From positions 186,001 to 250,000 of the forward strand of contig NZ_JAEMUD010000002.1 in assembly GCF_018342475.1 (NCBI RefSeq): a stretch of 64,000 nt of DNA. Reading direction: 5' to 3'. Below are positions 11,297 to 20,630 of this stretch, in pieces; positions within the stretch are counted from its first letter, which is position 1, and each line of letters starts with the position of its first letter. Below the pieces are notes generated by a model. It searched no databases, had not been told where the DNA came from, and saw only the letters and a list, made by a program, of their open reading frames with translations. The position numbers and the translations under genes were made by a program. Origin of the DNA: Parachlamydia sp. AcF125 (lineage in GTDB: Bacteria > Chlamydiota > Chlamydiia > Chlamydiales > Parachlamydiaceae).

Positions 11297-13387
11297 ATGA
11301 AAAATTCTCTTTTAATCAAAAAAGTTTTGCAAGAAGTTTTGAATACTAAAACTTTTGAGCACTTGGATCCTTTTCGAAAGGAGGACGCCTGGGGTTGCTT
11401 AGCAGACCAGGAAAAAGAACAGCTGGCGTCGCTATTTGTGATGGAAGGTAAAGCGTTATTAAAAGAAGGCAAAAGAGAAGGGGAAGCTTCCCTGAAGCTG
11501 GCCACAGAAATCGCTCCTCAGTCTCCAAAAATTTATTATGAGCAAGGTTTGGCCTATGCAGCGCAGCATCATAATTTAAACGATCTAGTAGCCGCTTGCG
11601 CTGCATATAGCAAAGCTGTGGGGCTAGATCCTTTATTTTTTCTGGCTTGGCGTGCTTGGGGAGCTATTTTAGTAGAAATAGGGGTTTTTTATCAGGATAC
11701 TTCCCATTTTGAACAAGCTGAAGAAAAATTTGAAAAAGCTTTACAGTCTTCCGAGGGATGTACCGAACATGAACTAGGGGCATTTTATTGGGAATGGGGG
11801 CTGTGTGGGGCGCAGCATGGTAAAATTTCGGGAGAAGCGATCGATTATCGAAATGCGATTGAAAAATTCACCAAGGCCGTTGAATTGGGAATGAATTATA
11901 AAGAATTTTGGAATGATTATGGAAATGCGATTGTGGATTTAGGCTATTTAGTTGGCCGTCAAGACATGTTTTTAGAAGCTGTCGAAATTTATCAAAAAGC
12001 TGTGCATAATCAAGCAGATTTTTTTCAAGGCTGGTTTAATCTAGCAAGCTGCCTTCAACATTTATTTGAAATTTCTGCGGACGAAGCTTTTTTTGAAGAG
12101 GCCCAAAAATGTTTTGAACAAGCCTCCGAAATTAATCCCGATCACCCTGTGCTTTGGTTTAAATGGGGGATGTTATTTTTATTTTCAGGCAAAAACCGCA
12201 AAGACCTCAATTTGCTTGCCCAAGCTTGTAACAAGTTTACCAAAGCGGATGAGTTAGATCCTAGCAATCCGCTTGTATTAAGCAAGCTAAGTGAAACTCT
12301 TGTGACGTTGGGATCTTTGACAGAAAATTTGGATCTTTTGCGGCGGGCAGAAGACAAAATTGCGCAAAGCGTGGAAATAGATTCGGAAAATTCTCATTAC
12401 TGGGCTGTTTATGGGGAGTGCTTAAATGAGCTCGGCCATTATTTTAATGATGAAGTGTATTACATTCAGGCTATTGGCAAATTTCAGTATGCCTTATCGT
12501 TGAATCGCAGCAATCCTCTTTTCTGGTATGGTTTAGCCGTTTCCCACTTTTCCTTAGGAGAACTGAAGCAGGATAAGCATGTAATTGAGAAAGCTGTTCG
12601 CTTCTATTCTCGCGTGATTGAATTTACAGATACTCCTTTTCCCCAATTTTGGAATGATTGGGGTGTTGTTTTGATGAAGCTGGCCGAAATGACAAGCGAT
12701 AAGCGGTATATTGAAGCTGCTATTGAAAAATTTGAACATGCCATTGAAATCTATGGAGACAATTATTCGCATGAGTCCCTAGATTTGGAGTTTTGGTACA
12801 ACTACGGCTGTGCTTTGGATTTTCAGGGAGATTTTAATCAAGACGCAGCCTGTTATGAAAAGGCGATTCAAGTGCTAACTAAAATTATCCAAGTGCATCC
12901 TTCTTATGCGCATGCGCGCTACAATCTGGCGCTTGCCTATTCCCATTTGGGAGAACTTGTGGATGATTTTGAATTTTTTCAAAGAGCTGTGGAACACTTT
13001 GAAGTGCTTGTGGCTGAAAATCCTGAAGATGAAATGGCTTGGAACGATTTGGGATTGACGTTTGTCCACTGGGCGTTGCTGGTAGATGATGTTTCTACAG
13101 CCGATTCTAGTTCTGCCTTATATGAAAAAGCAGGGCAAGCTTTTACGCAAGCCATCGCTCTTGGTCATCTTCCTGTTTACTATAATTTATCCTGCCTCTA
13201 TTCTTTAATAGGAAATCACGCTACCGCTTTGCATTACCTGCAAAAAGCAGAAGAAGTAGATGCGCTTCCTGAAATTGACGATATTATGCACGACGAATGG
13301 CTAGAAGGGCTTCGCCACACCGCAGCTTTTCGCAATTTTATCTCGCAATTGACCACCAAATTCCGCTTAGAAGAAAACGAAAAATAA
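11297..13387 (+). CDS. Large tetratricopeptide-repeat protein
   Basis: This gene encodes 696 residues built almost entirely of TPR-like helical pairs, about 14 of them. The signature is A-x-x-x-F-x-x-A-x-x-x-(D/N)P, for example YYEQGLAYAAQ, KAVGLDPLFFLAWRAWG and KFEKALQSS. There is no signal peptide or membrane segment. TPR arrays serve as protein-interaction scaffolds; chlamydiae use them as chaperones and as secreted proteins. Many repeats carry a spacing longer than the canonical 34 residues because of inserted Q-D/H-F/Y loops. It is 15 bases upstream of ligA on the same strand, so co-transcription is likely. A specific partner cannot be named. Confidence 0.88.
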   Translation: MKNSLLIKKVLQEVLNTKTFEHLDPFRKEDAWGCLADQEKEQLASLFVMEGKALLKEGKREGEASLKLATEIAPQSPKIYYEQGLAYAAQHHNLNDLVAACAAYSKAVGLDPLFFLAWRAWGAILVEIGVFYQDTSHFEQAEEKFEKALQSSEGCTEHELGAFYWEWGLCGAQHGKISGEAIDYRNAIEKFTKAVELGMNYKEFWNDYGNAIVDLGYLVGRQDMFLEAVEIYQKAVHNQADFFQGWFNLASCLQHLFEISADEAFFEEAQKCFEQASEINPDHPVLWFKWGMLFLFSGKNRKDLNLLAQACNKFTKADELDPSNPLVLSKLSETLVTLGSLTENLDLLRRAEDKIAQSVEIDSENSHYWAVYGECLNELGHYFNDEVYYIQAIGKFQYALSLNRSNPLFWYGLAVSHFSLGELKQDKHVIEKAVRFYSRVIEFTDTPFPQFWNDWGVVLMKLAEMTSDKRYIEAAIEKFEHAIEIYGDNYSHESLDLEFWYNYGCALDFQGDFNQDAACYEKAIQVLTKIIQVHPSYAHARYNLALAYSHLGELVDDFEFFQRAVEHFEVLVAENPEDEMAWNDLGLTFVHWALLVDDVSTADSSSALYEKAGQAFTQAIALGHLPVYYNLSCLYSLIGNHATALHYLQKAEEVDALPEIDDIMHDEWLEGLRHTAAFRNFISQLTTKFRLEENEK

Positions 13388-13402
13388 TGATACAGCTATC
13401 CC

Positions 13403-15409
13403 ATGACAAAACCCTCAAGCTACCAAAGCTACCAGGAGCTTTGCAATCAAATCTGGTTACACAATAAAGCTTATTACGTGGATCATCGCCCTCTCATTAG
13501 CGATGAAGAATTCGATCATTTAATGCACCAGTTAGAGCAGGTGGAAAAAGAGCATCCCGAATGGGTCTCGCCTGCTTCCCCCTCTCAGCGAGTAGGAGAG
13601 ATGCTTACAGAGGGGTTCCGAACGATCCCCCATCAAACTCCTATGCTTTCTTTAGCTAACACCTATAGCAAAGAGGAAGTGGAGGATTTTATTAAGCGAA
13701 TTAAAAAATTAGCTCGCTTACAAGAAATCGCTTTTTCTTGCGAACTTAAAATGGATGGCATCGCTATTGCCGCTCATTTTGAAAAAGGGGTTTTTGTGCG
13801 AGGCATTACTCGAGGAGATGGAAGAAGAGGGGACGATATCACCCTTAATTTGCGAACAGTAGCCGCTTTCCCTTTACAATTAGTGGGCCCTTCTGTTCCA
13901 GATTTTCTGGAAGTCAGGGGAGAGATTTTCATGCCCAAACAAGTTTTTCAAAAGTTGAACGCGGAAAAAGAGCTAGAAGGGGAAGACCCTTGGGCCAATC
14001 CTAGAAATGCAGCAGCAGGTTCGTTAAAGCTTTTAGATCCTAACGAAACCCGCCGTAGAAAGCTAGACGTGGTCTTTTACGGGATCGCCCAGGGATCGCA
14101 AGGCGATTTGCCCAGCCAATTTGCTAGCCACGCTCTTTTAAAAAGTTATGGTTTACCTGTTTTAAACCAAATTGCCAAATGTCACACCTTAGAAGAGATC
14201 TGGGAATTTGTAGAAAAAGTCAGGCAATTGCGGTCAACTCTTCCCTTTGAGATTGACGGTGTCGTGATCAAACTCGACTCGTTGGCTGAGCAAAAACGGT
14301 TAGGCGTGACGGGGAAGAACCCTCGTTGGGCAGTCGCTTATAAATTTGCGGCGGAACAAGCCGAAACACACATTCATACCATCACTGTGCAGGTTGGCCG
14401 TACAGGGGTTTTAACCCCCGTCGCAGAACTTCAACCTGTTTTTCTGGCAGGAAGCAAGATTGCGCGGGCCACCTTGCATAATGAAGAAGAGGTTTTGCGC
14501 AAAGATATTCGAGAAGGCGATTCGGTTATTATTGAAAAAGGGGGAGATGTTATCCCTAAAGTGGTGGCGGTCAATTTCGAAAAACGCAAATTAGCTAGCA
14601 TTCCTTGGAGTATGCCTACCCATTGCCCAAGTTGCGGAACGCCCATTGCTAGGTTGGATGAAGAAGTGGCGGTTAGATGCCCCAATAGCTTGTTTTGTCC
14701 AGAACAGCAATTACGCCGGCTAATCTTTTTTGCAGGGAAATCCGCCATGGATATTGAGCATATGGGCGAAAAAGTGGTAGAGCAGCTTGTGAGATTGAAA
14801 TTTGTTAAAAAACCTTCCGATATCTATGCTTTGACTCGCGAGCAGCTTGCTCAGCTTGAAGGATTTAAAGCTAAATCAGTCGAAAATCTGTTTTCCAGTA
14901 TTGAAAGGTCGAAAAATGTTTCTTTTCTCCGATTTATTATGGCTTTAGGAATTAAACATGTGGGAGAAGGGACAGCCGAATTACTCGCCAAGAGAACCGG
15001 TAATATCCACGCCCTTATGCGAATTTCGGCAGAAGAGCTTTTAAGTATCGAAGGTATTGGTGAAAAAGTGGCAGCTGCCGTGGTAGAGTATTTTGCGGAC
15101 CCCTACAATCAAGAAGAGATCGCCCTCCTACTCCAGCGAGGAGTTTCGCCCCAAGAGGTTATATCCGTTTCTCATAAGGGTCATCCTTTCGGTTCGAAAA
15201 CCTTCGTTTTAACCGGCACTTTAAAGCATTACACCCGCCCTACAGCGGCGACCTTAATTAAAGAACGGGGAGGCAAAGTGACCAATTCTGTGAGCCAAAA
15301 AACAGATTACGTCCTAGCAGGAGAAGATCCAGGATCCAAATTGGATAAAGCCAAATCCTTGCATTTAAAGATTCTTACCGAAGAAGAATTTCAAGCGCTG
15401 TTAGATTAA
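13403..15409 (+). CDS. ligA: NAD-dependent DNA ligase
   Basis: This gene encodes 668 residues that seal nicks in DNA replication and repair using NAD+. The N-terminal Ia domain has the YY-D-P-ISD-EFD pattern (YYVDHRPLISDEEFD). The adenylated lysine lies in ELKMDG. The OB fold, the four-cysteine zinc finger (CPSCG...CPNSLFC) and helix-hairpin-helix motifs follow (for example IEGIGEKVAAAV). The C-terminal BRCT domain contains GKVTNSVSQKTDYVLAGEDPGSKLDKA. Length and order match the family. No good ribosome-binding site is seen before the ATG, so translation may depend on coupling to the TPR gene 15 bases upstream. Confidence 0.97.
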   Translation: MTKPSSYQSYQELCNQIWLHNKAYYVDHRPLISDEEFDHLMHQLEQVEKEHPEWVSPASPSQRVGEMLTEGFRTIPHQTPMLSLANTYSKEEVEDFIKRIKKLARLQEIAFSCELKMDGIAIAAHFEKGVFVRGITRGDGRRGDDITLNLRTVAAFPLQLVGPSVPDFLEVRGEIFMPKQVFQKLNAEKELEGEDPWANPRNAAAGSLKLLDPNETRRRKLDVVFYGIAQGSQGDLPSQFASHALLKSYGLPVLNQIAKCHTLEEIWEFVEKVRQLRSTLPFEIDGVVIKLDSLAEQKRLGVTGKNPRWAVAYKFAAEQAETHIHTITVQVGRTGVLTPVAELQPVFLAGSKIARATLHNEEEVLRKDIREGDSVIIEKGGDVIPKVVAVNFEKRKLASIPWSMPTHCPSCGTPIARLDEEVAVRCPNSLFCPEQQLRRLIFFAGKSAMDIEHMGEKVVEQLVRLKFVKKPSDIYALTREQLAQLEGFKAKSVENLFSSIERSKNVSFLRFIMALGIKHVGEGTAELLAKRTGNIHALMRISAEELLSIEGIGEKVAAAVVEYFADPYNQEEIALLLQRGVSPQEVISVSHKGHPFGSKTFVLTGTLKHYTRPTAATLIKERGGKVTNSVSQKTDYVLAGEDPGSKLDKAKSLHLKILTEEEFQALLD

Positions 15410-15479
15410 TCTATTGTTGAAAATGTAGGAATAATGGCATGACTAAATAGACAGAGATTAATTGTGGAGGAAGAAAATC

Positions 15480-16013
15480 ATGAGAAAGCTGTTAGCTTAT
15501 GGATTGTGTCTTTTTCTTTTGACATCTTGTCATTCGTCAGACCGAAAGGCTGAAGCCCCACACCTTATCAAAAAAGCAAATGCGGTAGTGAATCCAACCC
15601 AGGGACATAAAACTTGGGGAAGTATCACTTTTACAGAAACTAAAGAGGGGGTGTTGATTGTCGCCAATATTCAAGGACTGCCCCCTGGAAAGCACGGATT
15701 TCACGTGCATGAATTTGGAGACTGCAGCGCTCCTGACGCCTCTTCAGCAGGAGGTCCTTATGAGCCCGCCCATCCTAAAACTAGAGCAGAAAATACCGAA
15801 AGATACATTAGCGATCTCGGAAATTTAGAAGCCAATGAAAAGGGGCACGCTTTTTATGAACGTTTGGATAGGGTGATTACTCTGAATGGCCCCAACAGTA
15901 TTTTAGGTAAATCTGTTGTCATTCATCAGAATGAAGACGACTTTAAAATTCACCCTGCAGGCAGTTTGGGCAAGCGCATGGCTTGTGGATTGATTCTCCC
16001 GGTTGAGGAATAG
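15480..16013 (+). CDS. sodC: SodC-like lipoprotein with degraded zinc site
   Basis: This gene encodes 177 residues. The ATG at 15480 is preceded at 9 bases by GGAGG, which decides the start over an upstream TTG. The signal peptide ends in a lipobox (LLTSC, Cys17), so the protein should be an exported lipoprotein. The fold is Cu,Zn superoxide dismutase. The copper histidines are present (HGFHVHEF, His75 and His77; VVIHQ, His149). The disulfide cysteines (Cys82, Cys169) and the arginine before ACG (Arg166) are also present. The bridging histidine of the usual GGHYDP motif is Pro93, and the zinc histidine of HMGDL is Tyr109; only Asp112 remains. It may be a copper-only enzyme or a copper-binding protein. 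Homology is strong; activity is uncertain. Confidence 0.85.
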   Translation: MRKLLAYGLCLFLLTSCHSSDRKAEAPHLIKKANAVVNPTQGHKTWGSITFTETKEGVLIVANIQGLPPGKHGFHVHEFGDCSAPDASSAGGPYEPAHPKTRAENTERYISDLGNLEANEKGHAFYERLDRVITLNGPNSILGKSVVIHQNEDDFKIHPAGSLGKRMACGLILPVEE

Positions 16014-16014
16014 C

Positions 16015-16106
16015 TTTCAAAAGGGGGATAAGGAAGCTTGAATGAAGGATTTTCGGCACTAAATTGTCGAATTCTTTCATTTCTCAAGACGCAGGCCGGG
16101 CATTTT
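16015..16106 (-). pseudogene. Broken 3' copy of queC
   Basis: On the minus strand this stretch reads KCPACVLRNERIRQFSAEN followed by PSFKLPYPPF. This is nearly the C-terminus of the intact queC at 20631-21326 (KCPACVLRNEGIRQFSAEN, PSFKLPYPLF). Nucleotide similarity to 20628-20721 is about 90 percent by eye. The copy lacks everything upstream of the zinc motif and has lost the in-frame stop through a one-base length change. With the intact gene it flanks the F-box/ankyrin gene as a direct repeat. Confidence 0.85.
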
Positions 16107-16465
16107 CCCCATTTTGACACTTGCTAACGCATATAGCAAATCCTATACTTTTAACCTACCGCGCAGCCGTAAAAATTTTTGATGGCAAACTCTCCTCATT
16201 TTAGCTTGCCCATCAGGGAAACCCTCTAAGATTTTTGCTTTTCTTGCTTTTCTGTTTGATAGGTGAGGGTCACTTCCTTTTCAAGGAATTTCTTTGGGCC
16301 TATTCTGTGCTTAAGGCATTGTCCACCAAATTTATTACACCACGAATCCTCGAAGAGCGCGGTATGGATTCCGGATAGGATGGCGTCTTGCAATGAAACT
16401 TGCAATTTACAGCAAAAAATACTACCTTGTGCAGTAACTTTTTTAAATTTAGCCAGGAAAAACCT
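16107..16465. other. Intergenic region before F-box/ankyrin gene
   Basis: This stretch of 359 bases between the queC fragment and the ankyrin gene shows no supported gene. Several short open frames occur, but none has a ribosome-binding site and recognisable protein. It is probably the leader of the ankyrin gene and residual DNA of the rearrangement. Confidence 0.5.
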
Positions 16466-19400
16466 ATGCTACCTATTGCAAATACTCACACAGAATTTAG
16501 GGAACATTCTTTATTTAGTGAATTGCCTAATGAATTAATGTTAAATATTGCAAAGTTTATTCCCTTTGGAGATTTAGGCCAATTATGCCTTGCTTCCCGA
16601 AACTGGCACCAAATAAAAGAAGAGGCTTTTAAAGAAAGGTTCCGCTATTTGTTCGTCTATACCTCACGCCAGCTCTATCATTTATTAGGATGTGCTGACG
16701 GAAATGGAAGCATGCAGCAAAAGATTCCTCTTCTTTTCCAGGAGCTTAAATCTTCCAGCCGTTATTTTCCTCACTCGCGGCATGTTTATTATCCAAACAC
16801 ACAAAAAATAAATTTGGAAGCTACGCTTTTAAATTGCGAACATTGGACTAATGAGGAATTTTTAAACTTTTTTTCTCAAAAAAAAGTATATGAAACTCCT
16901 TTGGTTTGCACTGTTATCACTAATTTTTTCTTCAAAACTCGCTCTTCAAGGCGTCACCAGCGCTTTGCTCAGACATCGCCTAGGTTAGGTCATTATAGCT
17001 TCGCCTCTCTTATAGAAGCTATCCAGCATAAACAACCCACAATAGTAAGGTTAATTTTAAATCTAATTCCTCCATCCTTTGCCCTTCAAAATTCTTATCC
17101 CTTCCTCTCCTCCTCTAATATCAGGCTCACTGAGAAGGTACCAATTTTACAACCACCCCGCCGTTTGAATTCATTTTACGAGCCAGAGCCTGTCAGCTTG
17201 GAGGCTTTATTGGGAATAGGAAAACCTGTTCTTGAGCATGCTATGCATGAAGCGGTGCAAGGAGGGCTTTTAGGCGTTGTAAACCTTTTGTTAAGTTGGG
17301 CAGTTGCATCTATAACGCCTTCAGTTTCCCTAAAACATAAAGAGACAATAAACAGGCACATTCTAACTTGTATTGAAATTGTAGTTTTAACGGCTTTAAG
17401 CAAAGGGTATCTTGACATTGCAAAATTGATGTTCTCTAGGCTTAAGAAAATCCCTTACTTTGGGGATAAAGCTTTCTTCTTGGCTACAGAAAGAGGCTAT
17501 TTTGAAATTGTGCAATTGCTAGTAGATAAAGGTGTGGATATACATAAAGCTAACCCAGACGGAAAAACACCTGTGCTCTTGGCTACAGAAAGAGGCTATT
17601 TCGAAATTGTGCAATTGCTAGTAGATAAAGGTGCAGATATACATAAAGCTAACCCAGGCGGAAAAGCACCTTTGCTCTTGGCCGCAGAAAAAGGTCATTT
17701 TAAGATTGTACAATTGCTATTAGAAAAAGGGGGTGATATGCATAAAGCTACCCCAGATGGAAAAACACCTTTACTCTTGGCTGCAGAAAGGGGCTATATC
17801 GAGATTGTGCAATTGCTATTAGAAAAAGGGGCTGATATGCATGAAGCTACCCCAAACAGGAAAACAGCCTTGCTATTGGCCGTAGAGAATGCTCATCTCA
17901 AAATGGTCGAATTCCTTCTTGGAAGGCATGCAGATATCAACAAGCCTACTTTAAAGGGAAAGACTCCCTTGCATAAAGCTGTTAAAAAAGGAAATGAGCC
18001 GATTGTCGAATTGCTAGTAGAAAAAAATGCCAATATGGAAGCAGAAACTCAGAAGGGTGAAACGGCTTTGCTTCTTGCAGCAAAAATAGGAAATGAGCAA
18101 GCGGCGCAATTTCTACTAAATAGAAAAGTTAATATTGAAGCTTGTAATCAAAACAAAGAAACCGCTTTGCATCTAGCCACGGATAAAGGCTTTCAAAGCA
18201 TGGTCGAATTACTAGGACAATATAAAGCGAAAATTAATGCAAAAACCAATCAGGGGATGACACCTTTGCATCTAGTCGTAAAAAATGGAAATTTAAAAAT
18301 TGGAGATACGCTGCTAAAACAAGGAGCTGAAGTCAATGCTATGACTCTTTCTGGGAGAACACCTTTGCATTTAGCAGTAAAAAAGGGAAAGTTAGAGATG
18401 GTAGATTGGCTATTGAAGCAAGGAGCCGATGTTGAAGCAGCCACAAATTCAGGAAAGACCCCTTTGCACCTAGCTGCTAAAGGTAACAGCTGGTCTATTG
18501 TAACACTATTACTAAAGAAGCAAGCAGAAGTAAATAAAAAAACTAAGGAAGGACAAACACCCTTACATTTTGCCGTGCAAAATCCAAAGAAGCGGGTTGC
18601 CGAGGTATTATTAAACAATGGAGCCCGGATCAATGCCATTAATGAAAAAGGAGAGACCCCATTGCATCTGGCTATAAAAAGTGGCAAGCAAGCGTCCATA
18701 AATTTATTATTAGTAAAAAAAGCAAAAGTGAATATAGCCAACGAAGCAGGAGAGACACCCTTGCATGTTGCTGCTACTAAGAGTGACGCAAAAAACATAG
18801 ATTTACTCCTAGCACATAAAGCCCAGATCAATGCCAGAAGCAAAGGTGGCAAAACACCGCTATGGGTAGCGATAGAGCACTCAAATTTTTCAGCCGTTAG
18901 CATCTTATTGAATAACCAAGCTGATTTTTCTTTAGCTTGTAACGAAATTACCCCCCTACACTTAGCTGCCTGTAAAGAAGATTACAGAATTCTCAATCTT
19001 TTTCTCGATAAGCTTATCCAAAATGATCCGCAGCTTAATTTGTTAGACTCAGTAGGAAATACTCCCTTGCATATCGCTGCACTTATGGGAAACCAGAAGA
19101 ATTCCTTCGAAAAACTTTTAAAGAAAGGTGCTAAAATAAACATTCCCAATAAAAGAGGCCAGACCCCTGCGCATATCGCTGTCTCCAAAATAGGGAAAGA
19201 AGCCATTAATCTTTTCAAGCAATACTCTGTTGACTTAGACTTGGAAGACTTGAGCGGTAACACTCTTTTACATGCTGCAGTTTCAGAGGGCAAATTGTCT
19301 GTTGCGCAAGCCCTAATAACGGCTGGAGCTAAAATAAATCTCTTAAATGAAATGGGAAATAGTCCTTTACACATTGCGGCTCATTTCAAAAACTTAAAGG

Positions 19401-20278
19401 TCTTTGAAACACTTTTAAAAATGGGAGCTACCCTAAATATTCAAAATAAAAAAGGGCAGACCCCTGCGCATATCGCTATCTCCACAATGGGGATAGAAGC
19501 CATCAATCTTTTCAGGCAATACTCTATTAATTTAGACTTGGAAGATTTGAGCGGCAATAGTCTTTTACATCTCGCAGTTTCAGAGGGCAACTTACCCGTT
19601 GCGCAAGCCTTGCTAGCGGGCGGAGCTAAAATAAATCTCTTAAATGAAATGGGGAATAGTCCTTTACACATTGCGGCTTATTTCAAAAACTTAAAGGTCT
19701 TTGAAATGCTTTTAAAGAAAGGCGCTAAAATAAATACGCACAATAAAAAAGGGCAGACCCCAGCGCATATCGCCATCTCTGCAATGGGAGAAGAAGCCAT
19801 AAAACTTTTTGTGCAATACCATATTCCTTTAAACATTGAAGGCTTGGACGGTAATACTCCTTTGCATGCCGCAGCTTTAGAGGGCAACTTGCCCGCTGTG
19901 CAAGCCCTACTAGCAGCTGGAGCTGAGATAAACCTCTTAAACAAACAGGGCAAAACTCCCTTAAATTTAGCTCAAGCGCAAAAACACCTGGAGGTTGAAA
20001 AGGTATTTCAAGAAGCTTTAGCTGTCCCCACCTTACCTATAAGGGCGAGAAAAAGGAAGAAAGCTTTAACTTCTTCGGAAACTTTGCCTAAAAAATCTCG
20101 CCCAGCTAGGGCTAATTTATCCACAGAATTTGCGTCTCCTTCGGCCCATGAGGAAACGCTTCAAATTTCTCATGCCGGTTCAAATGCGACTACCGCTTGC
20201 AAGAGAAAAAGAAAGGTCCAGGCAGAAAAGACAAAAAGCCAGGAAAGACCAAAGAAAAAATTACGTAAAGAAGACTAG
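16466..20278 (+). CDS. F-box/ankyrin giant protein with basic tail, putative effector
   Basis: This gene encodes about 1,270 residues. The start is the ATG at 16466, with AGGA 7 bases upstream; an in-frame TTG at 16400 is less likely. Residues 13-55 form an F-box (SELPNELMLNIAKFIPF, then LCLASRNWHQI). About 26 ankyrin repeats occupy residues 333-1185, most with the TPLHLA signature. The last 75 residues carry basic clusters (RARKRKK, CKRKRK, RPKKKLRK) that resemble nuclear localisation signals. No signal peptide is seen. F-box proteins in amoeba symbionts are thought to recruit the host SCF ubiquitin ligase, with the repeats choosing the target. That role, and type III secretion, are inferred. 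Repeats 17-25 are a triplicated 297-base unit. Confidence 0.9.
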   Translation: MLPIANTHTEFREHSLFSELPNELMLNIAKFIPFGDLGQLCLASRNWHQIKEEAFKERFRYLFVYTSRQLYHLLGCADGNGSMQQKIPLLFQELKSSSRYFPHSRHVYYPNTQKINLEATLLNCEHWTNEEFLNFFSQKKVYETPLVCTVITNFFFKTRSSRRHQRFAQTSPRLGHYSFASLIEAIQHKQPTIVRLILNLIPPSFALQNSYPFLSSSNIRLTEKVPILQPPRRLNSFYEPEPVSLEALLGIGKPVLEHAMHEAVQGGLLGVVNLLLSWAVASITPSVSLKHKETINRHILTCIEIVVLTALSKGYLDIAKLMFSRLKKIPYFGDKAFFLATERGYFEIVQLLVDKGVDIHKANPDGKTPVLLATERGYFEIVQLLVDKGADIHKANPGGKAPLLLAAEKGHFKIVQLLLEKGGDMHKATPDGKTPLLLAAERGYIEIVQLLLEKGADMHEATPNRKTALLLAVENAHLKMVEFLLGRHADINKPTLKGKTPLHKAVKKGNEPIVELLVEKNANMEAETQKGETALLLAAKIGNEQAAQFLLNRKVNIEACNQNKETALHLATDKGFQSMVELLGQYKAKINAKTNQGMTPLHLVVKNGNLKIGDTLLKQGAEVNAMTLSGRTPLHLAVKKGKLEMVDWLLKQGADVEAATNSGKTPLHLAAKGNSWSIVTLLLKKQAEVNKKTKEGQTPLHFAVQNPKKRVAEVLLNNGARINAINEKGETPLHLAIKSGKQASINLLLVKKAKVNIANEAGETPLHVAATKSDAKNIDLLLAHKAQINARSKGGKTPLWVAIEHSNFSAVSILLNNQADFSLACNEITPLHLAACKEDYRILNLFLDKLIQNDPQLNLLDSVGNTPLHIAALMGNQKNSFEKLLKKGAKINIPNKRGQTPAHIAVSKIGKEAINLFKQYSVDLDLEDLSGNTLLHAAVSEGKLSVAQALITAGAKINLLNEMGNSPLHIAAHFKNLKVFETLLKMGATLNIQNKKGQTPAHIAISTMGIEAINLFRQYSINLDLEDLSGNSLLHLAVSEGNLPVAQALLAGGAKINLLNEMGNSPLHIAAYFKNLKVFEMLLKKGAKINTHNKKGQTPAHIAISAMGEEAIKLFVQYHIPLNIEGLDGNTPLHAAALEGNLPAVQALLAAGAEINLLNKQGKTPLNLAQAQKHLEVEKVFQEALAVPTLPIRARKRKKALTSSETLPKKSRPARANLSTEFASPSAHEETLQISHAGSNATTACKRKRKVQAEKTKSQERPKKKLRKED
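17484..17665 (+). repeat. Near-identical 99-bp ankyrin unit in tandem
   Basis: The ankyrin repeats beginning near 17484 and 17583 are almost identical at the nucleotide level (gaaattgtgcaattgctagt in each), offset by 99 bases. This is a single-repeat tandem duplication inside the gene. Confidence 0.8.
19042..19950 (+). repeat. Three tandem 297-bp units (three ankyrin repeats each)
   Basis: The protein pattern GN(T/S)PLHIAA, then GQTPAHIA, then LSGN(T/S)LLH recurs three times with a period of 99 residues. For example, aatctcttaaatgaaatggg occurs once per unit at positions 297 bases apart. This is expansion by unequal recombination. Confidence 0.85.
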
Positions 20279-20630
20279 CTCTCTTACATAACTCTAAATA
20301 AGTTTTAAATAGCTAAGCTTTTTTTTGATTTGTAGCTAAGTAAATCTACTTAAATATTTATGGCAGGTATGTTGGCATACATTGTGCAAACAGACACTTA
20401 TTTTCTTTGAGCCCTGTTTTGCGATAGCTACTAGAGAAAACTGATAATCGTCCCTTTCTTGATGCCTTAGCGAGTGGGCCTGTTTTCAGTATAGGGAAGC
20501 TTTTCCCCAATATAAGCTTTTTAATGCACTCAACAGATAAAGAGGAAAGACGGCTTTAAAATTTTCAATCTGCAGGTAATGGGGGAAACCACATGAGTTG
20601 CGAATGAGCTTTTCTATTGAAAAATAATTT
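20279..20630. other. Intergenic region after F-box/ankyrin gene
   Basis: There are 352 bases without a supported gene between two convergent genes. A T-rich run (20320-20328) follows AGCTAAGC but has no strong stem. I see no RNA gene or intact element. Confidence 0.4.
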
